Positions 6,063-13,393 of a stretch of 13,429 nt of DNA are shown here, piece by piece. The number at the start of each line of letters is the position of its first letter. Positions within the stretch are counted from its first letter, which is position 1. The notes under the pieces are model-generated. The model searched no databases, was not told where the DNA came from, and saw only the letters and a list, made by a program, of their open reading frames with translations. The stretch is from the NCBI GenBank assembly GCA_900546735.1, contig URDW01000046.1, positions 1-13,429 of the forward strand, given 5' to 3'. The DNA is from an uncultured Oscillospiraceae bacterium (GTDB lineage Bacteria; Bacillota; Clostridia; Oscillospirales; Acutalibacteraceae). The position numbers and the translations under genes were made by a program.

Positions 6063-6139
6063 TGGTGGGCCATCAGGGACTCGAACCCCGGACCGACCGG
6101 TTATGAGCCGGGGGCTCTAACCAACTGAGCTAATGGCCC
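6063..6139 (-). tRNA. tRNA with anticodon CAU, probably Ile2 (lysidine type), possibly elongator Met
   Basis: The cloverleaf has acceptor GGGCCAT/ATGGCCC, D-stem GCTC/GAGC, anticodon loop CTCATAA, T-loop TTCGAGT, discriminator A and encoded CCA (6063-6065). The GGCTCATAACCG segment and the CGGTC variable loop resemble Bacillus subtilis tRNA-Ile2, and C4-G69/C5-G68 pairs known as TilS determinants in E. coli are present. This favours an isoleucine tRNA whose C34 becomes lysidine, though annotation tools may call it Met. The first anticodon-stem position is a C-U mismatch (27-43), leaving four pairs. No G-C triplet of an initiator anticodon stem is present. Confidence 0.9.
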
Positions 6140-6147
6140 ACAACAAG

Positions 6148-6163
6148 GCCGTTTTTCAACGGC
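6148..6163 (-). promoter_or_regulatory. Leader hairpin upstream of the tRNA pair
   Basis: On the minus strand GCCGTT and AACGGC form a 6-bp stem closed by a GAAA tetraloop of the GNRA type. It begins at about the predicted transcription start and ends nine bases before the first tRNA. No T-run follows, so it is not a terminator. It may be part of the 5' leader removed by RNase P. Confidence 0.6.
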
Positions 6164-6169
6164 TTAAAT

Positions 6170-6198
6170 ATAATAACAAAGAATGCAGCAGATGTCAA
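6170..6198 (-). promoter_or_regulatory. Promoter of the tRNA pair
   Basis: On the minus strand TTGACA (6193-6198) and TATTAT (6170-6175) are 17 bases apart, close to the full consensus. Transcription should start near 6163, about 24 bases before the first tRNA. The promoter lies 16 bases beyond the MATE gene stop. Confidence 0.85.
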
Positions 6199-6213
6199 GA
6201 GCAGAATCACTTT

Positions 6214-7635
6214 TCAGCGCTGAATTTTCAAAACATCTTTTTCATTCTGCCCTGCAGCGCCCCGTTTTTCAGTCAGCGAAGCGGCTTTTTTCTCCATTTC
6301 CTTTAACCGGCGCATTTTTCGGACAAAAATGAGCACCAGCGCCACATCCGCAAATGCCCAGGCGACCGGACCGGCGTAACACACGGCACTGAAGCCGAAA
6401 ACAGATTTCAGCGCATACGCAACAAAAATACGGCCGAAAAGCTCCCCGGCTCCGGCGGCCGCATTGGCATAGGTCGTGCCGAGCCCCTGCAGAGAATTGC
6501 GCAGCACATAAAGCACCGACAAAATGCTGTAGCACTGGGCAATGGCCAGAAGGTAGCTGTTGGCCGCAGAACGTATGGCCGTGTTGGACTCGGTCAAAAA
6601 CAGCGGCACGACTGCATCTCGCGTAACGAGCAAAAACAGGCTGCTGAACACGGAGAGTGCAATATCGAGCACAAGCACGCGGTAAACGGTTTTGCGGATC
6701 TTGGCATAATTGCCGGCGCCGAAATTCTGAGAAATAAATGTAGCCGTGCTGACGCCAAGGCCGGAAAGCGGTATATTCGCAATATTTTCCACCTTGCCCG
6801 CTGCCGTAAACCCGGCCACCACATTAGAGCCAAAGCTGTTGACCGCCCCCTGCAGACACATGGAACCGATGGAGGTGACTGTGAACTGCAAAGAAAGCGG
6901 CACGCCGATTTTCAGCATATGCAGACAAGTCTGCTTTTGCAGACGGAAATCACTTTTTTCAATTCGCAGGCTTTTGTTGCGGCGCAGCACATAGTTAGCG
7001 GCAAGCACCATGGAAATGACCTGTGAAATCAGCGTTGCAATGGCAGCGCCCTCCACGCCCATGGCGAAACGGCCGACAAAAAGCAGATCAAGCCCCAAAT
7101 TCACCACCGTACTGACCGCGAGAAAATAAAGCGGCGTCTTGCTGTCGCCCACTGCGCGCGCAATGCCGGTCAGATTATTATAAAGCATCTGCACCGGAAT
7201 GCCCAGATAAATAATGCCGATATACGCGCTAGCCATGTCGATAACATTGTCGGGCGTATGGATCAGTCGCAGCAGCGGCGTAGAAAAAATTTCGGCAAAC
7301 ACGGCAAAGCCTACGCCAATCAGTACACAAAGCGAAAGACTGTTGCCGGCATAGTGATTCATCTGCCGCGATTTGCCGGCGCCGAACGCCTGTGCGACCG
7401 GAATGGAAAAACCGCTGCTCAGTCCCATGCAGGTGCCAATAATAAAGCTGTTGATCGGGGAAACCACACCGACGGCCGCCAGCGCCTCGGGCCCGACATA
7501 ACGGCCGACAACGATATTGTCGACCAGATTGTACATAAACTGCAGCAAGCTGCTGGCCATGATGGGCAGCGAAAACAGAATGATTGCTTTTAACGGACGA
7601 TCATAAAGAAGCCGTTCGTGTTTGTTTTGCGCCAT
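6214..7635 (-). CDS. MATE-family multidrug/small-molecule efflux transporter
   Basis: The 473-residue protein has about twelve hydrophobic segments in two related halves, the usual MATE size and layout. Near the N-terminus, residues 25-60 read MASSLLQFMYNLVDNIVVGR and then VGPEALAAVGVVSPI, typical of clostridial MATE proteins. It should export organic compounds across the cytoplasmic membrane in exchange for sodium or protons. A short polar C-terminal tail follows the last helix. The gene starts 21 bases after the stop of the OYE-like reductase on the same strand, with only a weak ribosome binding site, which fits translational coupling. The pair suggests export of a reductase product or of a toxic substrate. 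No terminator is visible after its stop, so transcripts may run into the tRNA genes. Substrate unknown. Confidence 0.92.
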   Translation of the reverse strand: MAQNKHERLLYDRPLKAIILFSLPIMASSLLQFMYNLVDNIVVGRYVGPEALAAVGVVSPINSFIIGTCMGLSSGFSIPVAQAFGAGKSRQMNHYAGNSLSLCVLIGVGFAVFAEIFSTPLLRLIHTPDNVIDMASAYIGIIYLGIPVQMLYNNLTGIARAVGDSKTPLYFLAVSTVVNLGLDLLFVGRFAMGVEGAAIATLISQVISMVLAANYVLRRNKSLRIEKSDFRLQKQTCLHMLKIGVPLSLQFTVTSIGSMCLQGAVNSFGSNVVAGFTAAGKVENIANIPLSGLGVSTATFISQNFGAGNYAKIRKTVYRVLVLDIALSVFSSLFLLVTRDAVVPLFLTESNTAIRSAANSYLLAIAQCYSILSVLYVLRNSLQGLGTTYANAAAGAGELFGRIFVAYALKSVFGFSAVCYAGPVAWAFADVALVLIFVRKMRRLKEMEKKAASLTEKRGAAGQNEKDVLKIQR

Positions 7636-7656
7636 ATGTACACCAGCTTTGCGAAT

Positions 7657-9720
7657 TTATTGAATAGACTGCACCGTCTCGAACGCGCTGCGCACCGCAT
7701 CGGCAATGCGGCCGACCTGCACTGCGTCACCAATGCGGTAAAGCGCCGGCACTTTGCCCTGCAGCGCGTCATAAAGCGCATGCTGCGGCCGTGCGCCAAG
7801 CGCCAGCACAACGGCATCGCACGGCAGTTTCAGTTCCTGTTTGGTTTTTGCATTCTGTAAAACGGCAGCGCCGTTTTGCAGACCGGCGAATTTGGAAGAC
7901 GTATAAAACACCGTGCCCTGCTTTTTCAGCTTGGGCAGCAGGTCGTCTGTCTGCTGGAACCATGCGCCCGGTGCAACAGAATCCGCCATCTCTACGACCG
8001 TGACCTGATTGCCCCCGGCGCAAAGCATCTCCGCCGTCTCCAGCCCGGTCAGACCGGAACCGACTACGATAACTTTTTTTCCGTTCAGCGAAACGCAGCC
8101 GTCAAGCACATCGGACGATGTGTACACATGCTCTTGCTGCATGGCCTGCGGAAAAACAGCATCCGCGCCGGTCGCTACGATCACCGCCGCATAACCGGCG
8201 TTTACAAGCATATCCGCCGAAACGCTGCAGGGAAACTCAAAATGTACGCCAAGTGCCAGGGCATTTTCATAAATGTCCTGCGCGCACCAGTAAGTTCTTT
8301 CTTTTTGCGGCGGTCTGGAAGCCAAGTAGACCTGCCCGCCGATATGGTCATTTTTCTCGTAAACCGTTACGGCAAAGCCGCGCCGCGCAAGCAGCTCAGC
8401 CGCCGTCAGGCCGGCCACGCCGGCGCCCACGACTGCCACTTTGCGGCCGGAGCCGTCTTTTTGCAAAGATGCCGGCTCGCGCCCGACAAACGGATTGACA
8501 CTGCAGTGCCCGCAGGTGCCGCGAAACGCGCCGTCTTCCATGCTTTCAAAACAGTACAGACAACAGATGCAGTGTTTGATCAGCTTTTCCTGTGCATTTT
8601 GCGCCTTTTGGCACCAGTAAGGGTCGGCGATCAGCGGACGGCCAAGACCGATCATATCCTGCACACCGCTTTCCAAAAGCGCTTCGGCCTGTTCGGGCGT
8701 ACGGGTCAGGTTCACAGCGATCACCGGCACAGAAACGGCTTGCTTGACCGCCTGGATCATCGGCGTGCGCCAGCCGCTGGCATAAGAGACCGGCTCCAGC
8801 CAGCTGTTGAATGTATCATAAGCGCCGCAGGAGACATCGATCGCATCCACGCCGTTCTCTTCCAGGCGGCGCGCGATCTGTACACCCTCCTCCAGCGTAT
8901 AGCCGACACCCGGACGGCCGGAAGATGCGTACATCTCATCAGCCGAAAGGCGCACCACGACCGGGAAATCTGCACCGCAGCGCTTTTTGATGCCCGTGAG
9001 GATCTCCAGCAAAAAGCGCATGCGGTTTTCCAAGCTGCCGCCGTACGCATCGGTTCTATGGTTCGTGTGCGGGCTTAAAAACTGCTGGATGAGGTATCCG
9101 TGCGCCGCGTGCAGGTAAACGCCGTCGCAGCCGGCTTTTTTTACACGCTCTGCACCGTCGATAAACTGCCCGATCAGCTGCTTGATCTCTTTTAAAGACA
9201 GCGCCCGGTTTTTACAGCCGGAGAACTTGCTGATTTCACATTCAGACGGCGATACGACCGGCGGTACAATATTTTTTTCCATCAGCTTACGCCCGGCAGG
9301 AACGATGCCGAACAGCAAATCGCGGTATTTCGGCACAAATTTTTCACACGCCACACTAAGCGGCACCGTGCCGATCATCAGCCCCAGGTTCTGGCGGCCG
9401 GGATGGTGCAGCTCCACCATCAGCTTTGCCCCGTGCTTGTGGATGCGCTTTGCCATTTCCGCCAGCGGCGCAATATGGTAGTCATGCGACACGGCAAGCT
9501 GGCCGAAAGAGGACGCGCCTGTCACATCATTTACGCGCGTGATCTCGGTCACGATCAGCCCGGTACCGCCTTTGGCGCGCTCTTCATAATAAGCGGCCAT
9601 CTGCGGCGTTGCCTTGCCGTCGATCTGGCCAAACCCCATCAGCATCGGCTCCATAACAACTCTGTTTTTCAGTTCCAGCGCGCCGATTTTAAACGGAGAA
9701 AACAATTTTTCATATTTCAT
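7657..9720 (-). CDS. OYE-like NADH:flavin oxidoreductase of the FadH/BaiCD/enoate-reductase group
   Basis: The 687-residue enzyme has the three-part layout of 2,4-dienoyl-CoA reductase-type flavoproteins. An FMN-binding barrel covers 1-370, with LFSPFKIG, HHPGRQ (105-110), Tyr202, His204 and His207 in YLHAAHGYL and then YGGSLENR. A cysteine cluster at 384-406 should hold 4Fe-4S. A FAD/NAD(P)H half has GxGxxG motifs starting at 432 and 554. It likely reduces an activated C=C bond with NAD(P)H. The cysteine spacing (384, 386, 387, 390, 403, 406) departs from the CxxCxxxC-x11-C of E. coli FadH, and a long insert follows the HHPGRQ motif (about 111-155). The ATG at 9720 has AAGGTGG eight bases upstream; a GTG at 9732 is possible but lies inside that site. 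Unsaturated fatty acyl, steroid, bilin or phenolic substrates are all conceivable. Confidence 0.9.
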   Translation of the reverse strand: MKYEKLFSPFKIGALELKNRVVMEPMLMGFGQIDGKATPQMAAYYEERAKGGTGLIVTEITRVNDVTGASSFGQLAVSHDYHIAPLAEMAKRIHKHGAKLMVELHHPGRQNLGLMIGTVPLSVACEKFVPKYRDLLFGIVPAGRKLMEKNIVPPVVSPSECEISKFSGCKNRALSLKEIKQLIGQFIDGAERVKKAGCDGVYLHAAHGYLIQQFLSPHTNHRTDAYGGSLENRMRFLLEILTGIKKRCGADFPVVVRLSADEMYASSGRPGVGYTLEEGVQIARRLEENGVDAIDVSCGAYDTFNSWLEPVSYASGWRTPMIQAVKQAVSVPVIAVNLTRTPEQAEALLESGVQDMIGLGRPLIADPYWCQKAQNAQEKLIKHCICCLYCFESMEDGAFRGTCGHCSVNPFVGREPASLQKDGSGRKVAVVGAGVAGLTAAELLARRGFAVTVYEKNDHIGGQVYLASRPPQKERTYWCAQDIYENALALGVHFEFPCSVSADMLVNAGYAAVIVATGADAVFPQAMQQEHVYTSSDVLDGCVSLNGKKVIVVGSGLTGLETAEMLCAGGNQVTVVEMADSVAPGAWFQQTDDLLPKLKKQGTVFYTSSKFAGLQNGAAVLQNAKTKQELKLPCDAVVLALGARPQHALYDALQGKVPALYRIGDAVQVGRIADAVRSAFETVQSIQ

Positions 9721-9760
9721 GTGCCCAACCACCTTTTCTGCCTTTCAGACCGGCAAAATA

Positions 9761-10363
9761 TTATTTACGTCTGCGAACGCGCGGTGTGCGCTGTTTTTCC
9801 TTAGAACGCTGAATACGGTCATACTCCTTACAGCCTGCATAGATCACGGTTACGATCAGCCCACCGGCTGCTACGCCGACAACGACCTGCAAAACCGTGC
9901 GCATGGTGTCGACCACATCAGATACTTCCATCAAAAATTCAAAAGCAACGCTAAGCTTTTGTATGCTGCCGGATTCCCCATCGCCAACAATGACTTTCTG
10001 CTGCCGGCCCTGCGCATCCTCTTCATAATAATAGAACTGCAGGGCATTCAGCATGGCTGCAACGCCGCTGTTTTCGGTTTCATCATGATCCGGATTTTCT
10101 TCAACATAATAAACGCGGTCGCCCGACGTAACGGAATCCGGCATCAGCCAAAGCACGACACGCAGATAGGACGACGAGTTCAACGCACCGCTGCTGAGCG
10201 CATCGTTTGTTGTGAAGCTGCCTGAAAACAGGTTCAAGCCGAGCACGCCGACCAGGATCAAAATAATAAAAACAAAAGAAAGCGCCAGGCAGACCTTCTG
10301 CCACAAACAGGACAAACGGCCAGTGTGCGCCTTTTCGATCGCTGTTTTATGTTGTTTTTGCAT
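9761..10363 (-). CDS. Two-TM membrane protein of unknown function
   Basis: This 200-residue protein was not recognised. It has a basic cytoplasmic N-terminus, a first membrane segment at about 24-45 and an acidic outside domain of about 110 residues. The outside domain includes YYVEENPDHDETENSG near 85-100. A second membrane segment lies at about 156-177, followed by a strongly basic C-terminal tail ending in PRVRRRK. Both ends should face the cytoplasm. The start at 10363 is chosen because GGAGG sits seven bases before it; the in-frame ATG at 10399 lacks such a site. It is 40 bases upstream of the OYE-like reductase on the same strand with no terminator between, and has a strong promoter, so it probably leads that operon. 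A role as membrane partner of the reductase or pump is only a guess. Confidence 0.85.
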   Translation of the reverse strand: MQKQHKTAIEKAHTGRLSCLWQKVCLALSFVFIILILVGVLGLNLFSGSFTTNDALSSGALNSSSYLRVVLWLMPDSVTSGDRVYYVEENPDHDETENSGVAAMLNALQFYYYEEDAQGRQQKVIVGDGESGSIQKLSVAFEFLMEVSDVVDTMRTVLQVVVGVAAGGLIVTVIYAGCKEYDRIQRSKEKQRTPRVRRRK

Positions 10364-10418
10364 AACTAGACCTCCGAGCCGCAAATCGATTCGATCCACT
10401 TACAAGAAAATTTAATTT

Positions 10419-10448
10419 ATTATAGCACACGCGCCATTTTCAGGTCAA
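10419..10448 (-). promoter_or_regulatory. Promoter of the membrane protein-reductase-MATE operon
   Basis: On the minus strand TTGACC (10443-10448) and TATAAT (10419-10424) are 18 bases apart, with TGC directly before the -10 box (extended -10). The -35 box lies right behind the T-tail of the preceding gene's terminator. The leader would be about 50 bases long. Confidence 0.8.
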
Positions 10449-10453
10449 GAAAA

Positions 10454-10484
10454 GCCCCAAACAAACCAAAAATTTGTTTGGGGC
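10454..10484 (-). terminator. Terminator of the zinc-ribbon membrane protein gene
   Basis: GCCCCAAACAAA (10454-10465) and TTTGTTTGGGGC (10473-10484) form a 12-bp stem with a seven-base loop. On the minus strand TTTTCTT follows and runs straight into the -35 box of the next operon. The T-run is short, so some read-through is possible. Confidence 0.8.
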
Positions 10485-10495
10485 CTGCATGTATT

Positions 10496-11437
10496 TTATT
10501 TCTTTTTGTTTTTGCCTTTTTCTTCGCGTTCACGCTTAAGCTCGGCCATTCTGGCCTTTGCAGCCTCAATCTTCTTCTTGTTCTCGGCTTCAGCCTTTTT
10601 CTTGGCTTCTTCGTGTGCAATACGCTTCTTTTCCTCTTCTGCTTCCTGCTTGGCTTCTTTCGCAGCCTGCTTGGCAGCGCGCTCCGCCTCAAGCTCCTCA
10701 TCCGTCTTGGCCTTGGCACGGCTGACGAGCACATTCATTACAAAAGCCACACAAAGCAGCGCCAAATTTACGAAAAGTCCCCAGCCGACAGTCGCCGCCG
10801 CATCTGTCATAGGCGTGGTGCCAAATGCAAAGCTGCCCTGCACAGCGGCCTGCTGACCGGACAGGTACATCATTACGGCGCTGGCCACGCAAAATACAAT
10901 GCTGAGCGCATCAAAAACGACAGTCGCTTTTGTTTTCGGATGCCTGTACATAATGATGATCATGAAAAAAGCGATCACGATCATCAGTACACTGAGCACA
11001 TAGAACAGGATGCCGTATACCATAAAAGAAAGGGCGCCGCTGTATGACTCAAAGCCCATATTGGAAAAGAACAAAGATGTATCCCCGAAAAACGATGTAA
11101 AGAAATCGATCAAAGAAAGATTGCTGTCAAACAGCGAGTAGATCGTCAGCGTAAAGCCGCCGCTTTGCGCATTAATAAAATACCATGGCAAAATGAAACC
11201 GACTGCCGGCAGGAAAGAAAGCACCAGCCGGGCAATGCGCAGCTTTGTACCGACCGTTACATACTTAAAACCATTCAGCGCTCTGTAGAACACGCCGAAC
11301 GCATGCTCTGCTTTTACATTGTCTTCTTCCAGACGTTCTTCCCAGTTGTGGTTCGGGATATTTGCACCGCATTTTCTGCATTCTGCATAAACATCCCAAA
11401 AATGAAGCTTTGCGCCGCAGTTCGGGCAAGTTGCCAT
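10496..11437 (-). CDS. Zinc-ribbon protein with four TM segments and a charged C-terminal tail
   Basis: The 313-residue protein begins with a zinc ribbon: CPNC at 4-7 and CRKC at 20-23. A linker follows (about 24-65), with NHNWEERLEEDN at 29-40. Four membrane segments lie at about 68-90, 138-163, 172-193 and 216-238. The tail from 239 to 313 is almost only Ala, Glu, Lys and Arg, predicted as a long charged helix or coiled coil, ending in a lysine cluster. Zinc ribbon and tail should both be cytoplasmic. AAAGGG seven bases before the ATG supports the start. It has its own promoter and terminator. Zinc-ribbon membrane proteins are common and poorly understood in Firmicutes; no function is assigned. 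The lysine-rich tail could bind nucleic acid or the membrane surface, which is speculation. Confidence 0.88.
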   Translation of the reverse strand: MATCPNCGAKLHFWDVYAECRKCGANIPNHNWEERLEEDNVKAEHAFGVFYRALNGFKYVTVGTKLRIARLVLSFLPAVGFILPWYFINAQSGGFTLTIYSLFDSNLSLIDFFTSFFGDTSLFFSNMGFESYSGALSFMVYGILFYVLSVLMIVIAFFMIIIMYRHPKTKATVVFDALSIVFCVASAVMMYLSGQQAAVQGSFAFGTTPMTDAAATVGWGLFVNLALLCVAFVMNVLVSRAKAKTDEELEAERAAKQAAKEAKQEAEEEKKRIAHEEAKKKAEAENKKKIEAAKARMAELKREREEKGKNKKK

Positions 11438-11484
11438 TCGGATACACCCTTTCGAAATTCACCATTTTTCTAACGATATAAAAT

Positions 11485-11513
11485 ATAATACTCATTTTTT
11501 TAGCAAAAGTCAA
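11485..11513 (-). promoter_or_regulatory. Promoter of the zinc-ribbon membrane protein gene
   Basis: On the minus strand TTGACT (11508-11513) and TATTAT (11485-11490) are 17 bases apart, a near-consensus sigma-A promoter. Transcription would begin near 11478, about 40 bases before the ATG at 11437. Confidence 0.8.
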
Positions 11514-11687
11514 CAAAAAATCAATGAAATGCAAAAAAAGACACCTGTAACTAAAAAGATCGTGAAAGGCAAAAAGGGCCATGCGGTATGAAAACAAAAA
11601 AGACATTGCACTGCAAAATGGATTCCCTGTTTGGCGCGCTGTTTAGCAAATTGGCATAATTTTTTTTGCAAAAGGTGAAAAAATTGG
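11514..11687. other. Intergenic stretch between divergent promoters
   Basis: The 363-base gap between the zinc-ribbon gene and the transporter gene holds the two divergent promoters and this central 174-base stretch. It is A-rich and shows no convincing frame, RNA motif or strong dyad. A regulatory site for the transporter may lie here, but I could not pick one out. Confidence 0.5.
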
Positions 11688-11716
11688 TTGATTTAGTCAT
11701 AATTCTATGCTAATAT
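11688..11716 (+). promoter_or_regulatory. Promoter of the GPH transporter gene
   Basis: TTGATT (11688-11693) and TAATAT (11711-11716) are 17 bases apart, and TGC directly precedes the -10 box (extended -10). The leader would be about 80 bases long. No clear catabolite-response element or repressor dyad was found around it. Confidence 0.7.
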
Positions 11717-11800
11717 TTTTATATTACATTTTATTAAATGTGTCGTGCGTTTTCGCGCCGTTTCACAAGCAAAATCACAAACTGAAATGGGGAATCATAT

Positions 11801-13345
11801 TTGGCTGAACAAACAAAAGTAAGCGAAGAGATCACCGCACAGGAACAGGAGACGCTGGACAAGCTTGCCTACACTAAAAAGCGTTACCTGACGCCAAAGG
11901 AAATTGCCGCGTTCGTACTGGTCAACTTCGGGCAGAAGAACCTGACCCAGTTTTTCGACGCGAACATGGAATTTTTCCTGATCACATTTTCAAAGCTAAA
12001 CACAACGGCATATGCCAACATCAAGCTGTTCACCACCATTTACGACGCTGTGGACGACACGCTCAGCGGCCTGATCATTGACCGTACCAGAACGCGCTGG
12101 GGCCGCGTAAGGCCATACCTGATCCTGCCGCTGCCGCTGTTGCTTATTGGCGGTTCCATGATTTTCACAGCAACTGACATGGGCTCGACCGCCCGTGTCA
12201 TCTATACCGTAATCGCTGTGATCATTTACGGTCTCGGCATGAGCTACTTTAACGCCTGGCAGCTGATGATCTACAACATCACGCCAAATATCAAAGAGCG
12301 CAACAACCTGATCACGACCATGAAGTTCTTTGAGTTGTTCGGCGTTTGGCTTCCGTCCCTCGTACCGGTATTCGCTGACTTTCTGCCGAAGCTGAACAGC
12401 AACATTGCCATGAACGATATCTATACCGGGTTCGCCTACTCCATTTTGATTCTGGTTGCCTGTTTTGCTATTTTTGGCTTTTTCAGCATGCGTGAACGCG
12501 TGCCGCTGCAGACGCGTGAAGAGATGAACGAGACAAACGTGCTCGAATCCATCAAGCAGATTTTTACGAACCGTCCGCTGTTCGCCATTATCTTTGGTGA
12601 CTTTTTCAACAACTTCAAAGCCGTCGGCGGTTCGACCGAAAACTACTTCTGGCTGAACAACACCGGCCGCCTTTCCAACGCAACGATCACCGGCCTTTTC
12701 ACCGGTATACCGAACTACCTGATGGTGCCGCTTGCCGGTAAAATGATCAACAAGCTGGGCGCCAGAACAACGGCCATCATCGCCGGTCTTTTCGGCTTTA
12801 CCGCATATATGACCACATTCCTGATCGGCTACCACCCGTTTGGCCAGACATTCAGCGACAATGAAGTTTTCAACCTGATCTACATAATTGTTGCGCTGAC
12901 GATCTGCGGCCTGCCGAATAAACTGATTCTGGTTTGCGGCCCGATTCTGACCGCCGATACGCTTGACTATATGGAATGGAAGCACGGCATGCGCAACGAA
13001 GCGCTCGTGACAACGGTGCAGGGCTATTTCCTGAAGCTGTCGCAGTCCGTGACCGGCTGGCTGAGCGGTATGGTGCTGACCTGGATCAACTATGTACCGC
13101 TGACCGACTCGCTGGGCAACGCGATCCCGCAGACTGACCCCGACATCTTAAACGGCATTTGGGCAGTGTTCTGCATCCTGCCGGCCGCTGCTCGCGGTTT
13201 GTATGGACTTGCATTTTTGCTCTTCTATAACATTCACGGCGATCTGAAACAGCAAATGATCGCTGAACTGGCCGACATGCGTGTAGAACGCATGAAGGAA
13301 CAGGGCCTGACTGAAAACAGCAATTCCGAAACGACAGAAAATTAA
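11801..13345 (+). CDS. GPH-family (MelB-like) sugar:cation symporter
   Basis: The 514-residue protein has about twelve membrane segments and the hallmarks of glycoside-pentoside-hexuronide symporters. YDAVDDTLSG places Asp82 and Asp86 at the spacing of the cation-binding Asp55 and Asp59 of MelB. The loop motif DRTRTRWGRVRPYL follows at 94-107. It should import a glycoside, pentoside or hexuronide with sodium or protons. The start is TTG at 11801: GGGGA lies seven bases upstream, an in-frame stop lies at 11783, and the next in-frame ATG would remove more than fifty residues including the first helix. The N-terminal extension of about 30 residues and C-terminal tail are charged. It has its own promoter and terminator. 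It may feed the GH3 enzyme elsewhere in the window, but they are 7 kb apart and not co-transcribed. Confidence 0.93.
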   Translation: MAEQTKVSEEITAQEQETLDKLAYTKKRYLTPKEIAAFVLVNFGQKNLTQFFDANMEFFLITFSKLNTTAYANIKLFTTIYDAVDDTLSGLIIDRTRTRWGRVRPYLILPLPLLLIGGSMIFTATDMGSTARVIYTVIAVIIYGLGMSYFNAWQLMIYNITPNIKERNNLITTMKFFELFGVWLPSLVPVFADFLPKLNSNIAMNDIYTGFAYSILILVACFAIFGFFSMRERVPLQTREEMNETNVLESIKQIFTNRPLFAIIFGDFFNNFKAVGGSTENYFWLNNTGRLSNATITGLFTGIPNYLMVPLAGKMINKLGARTTAIIAGLFGFTAYMTTFLIGYHPFGQTFSDNEVFNLIYIIVALTICGLPNKLILVCGPILTADTLDYMEWKHGMRNEALVTTVQGYFLKLSQSVTGWLSGMVLTWINYVPLTDSLGNAIPQTDPDILNGIWAVFCILPAAARGLYGLAFLLFYNIHGDLKQQMIAELADMRVERMKEQGLTENSNSETTEN

Positions 13346-13360
13346 AACTGACGATTTCAC

Positions 13361-13393
13361 AAAAACACCGCAGCTGACGCTGCGGTGTTTTTT
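13361..13393 (+). terminator. Intrinsic terminator after the GPH transporter (probably bidirectional)
   Basis: A 14-bp stem (13361-13374 with 13379-13392) with a TGAC loop ends in six T residues. It starts 15 bases after the transporter stop. The A-run on the left side allows the same hairpin to work for a minus-strand gene ending at 13392. Confidence 0.9.

Noticed and set aside
5621..6120. Several open frames across the tRNA region in both directions
   Set aside because: They translate tRNA genes, terminators and hairpins, have no ribosome binding sites and no protein-like character.
6213..6224. TTCAGCGCTGAA palindrome at the MATE stop codon as a terminator
   Set aside because: It has no room for a loop and no T-run on the minus strand, so it is unlikely to terminate transcription.
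7876..9078. 400-codon open frame on the plus strand inside the reductase gene
   Set aside because: It lies opposite the clear OYE-like reductase, has low-complexity Arg/His/Ala-rich composition and no start signal; it is a shadow of the GC-biased third positions.
11996..12985. 329-codon minus-strand frame inside the transporter gene
   Set aside because: It is antisense to the well-supported GPH symporter and its translation looks like a reverse shadow without domains.
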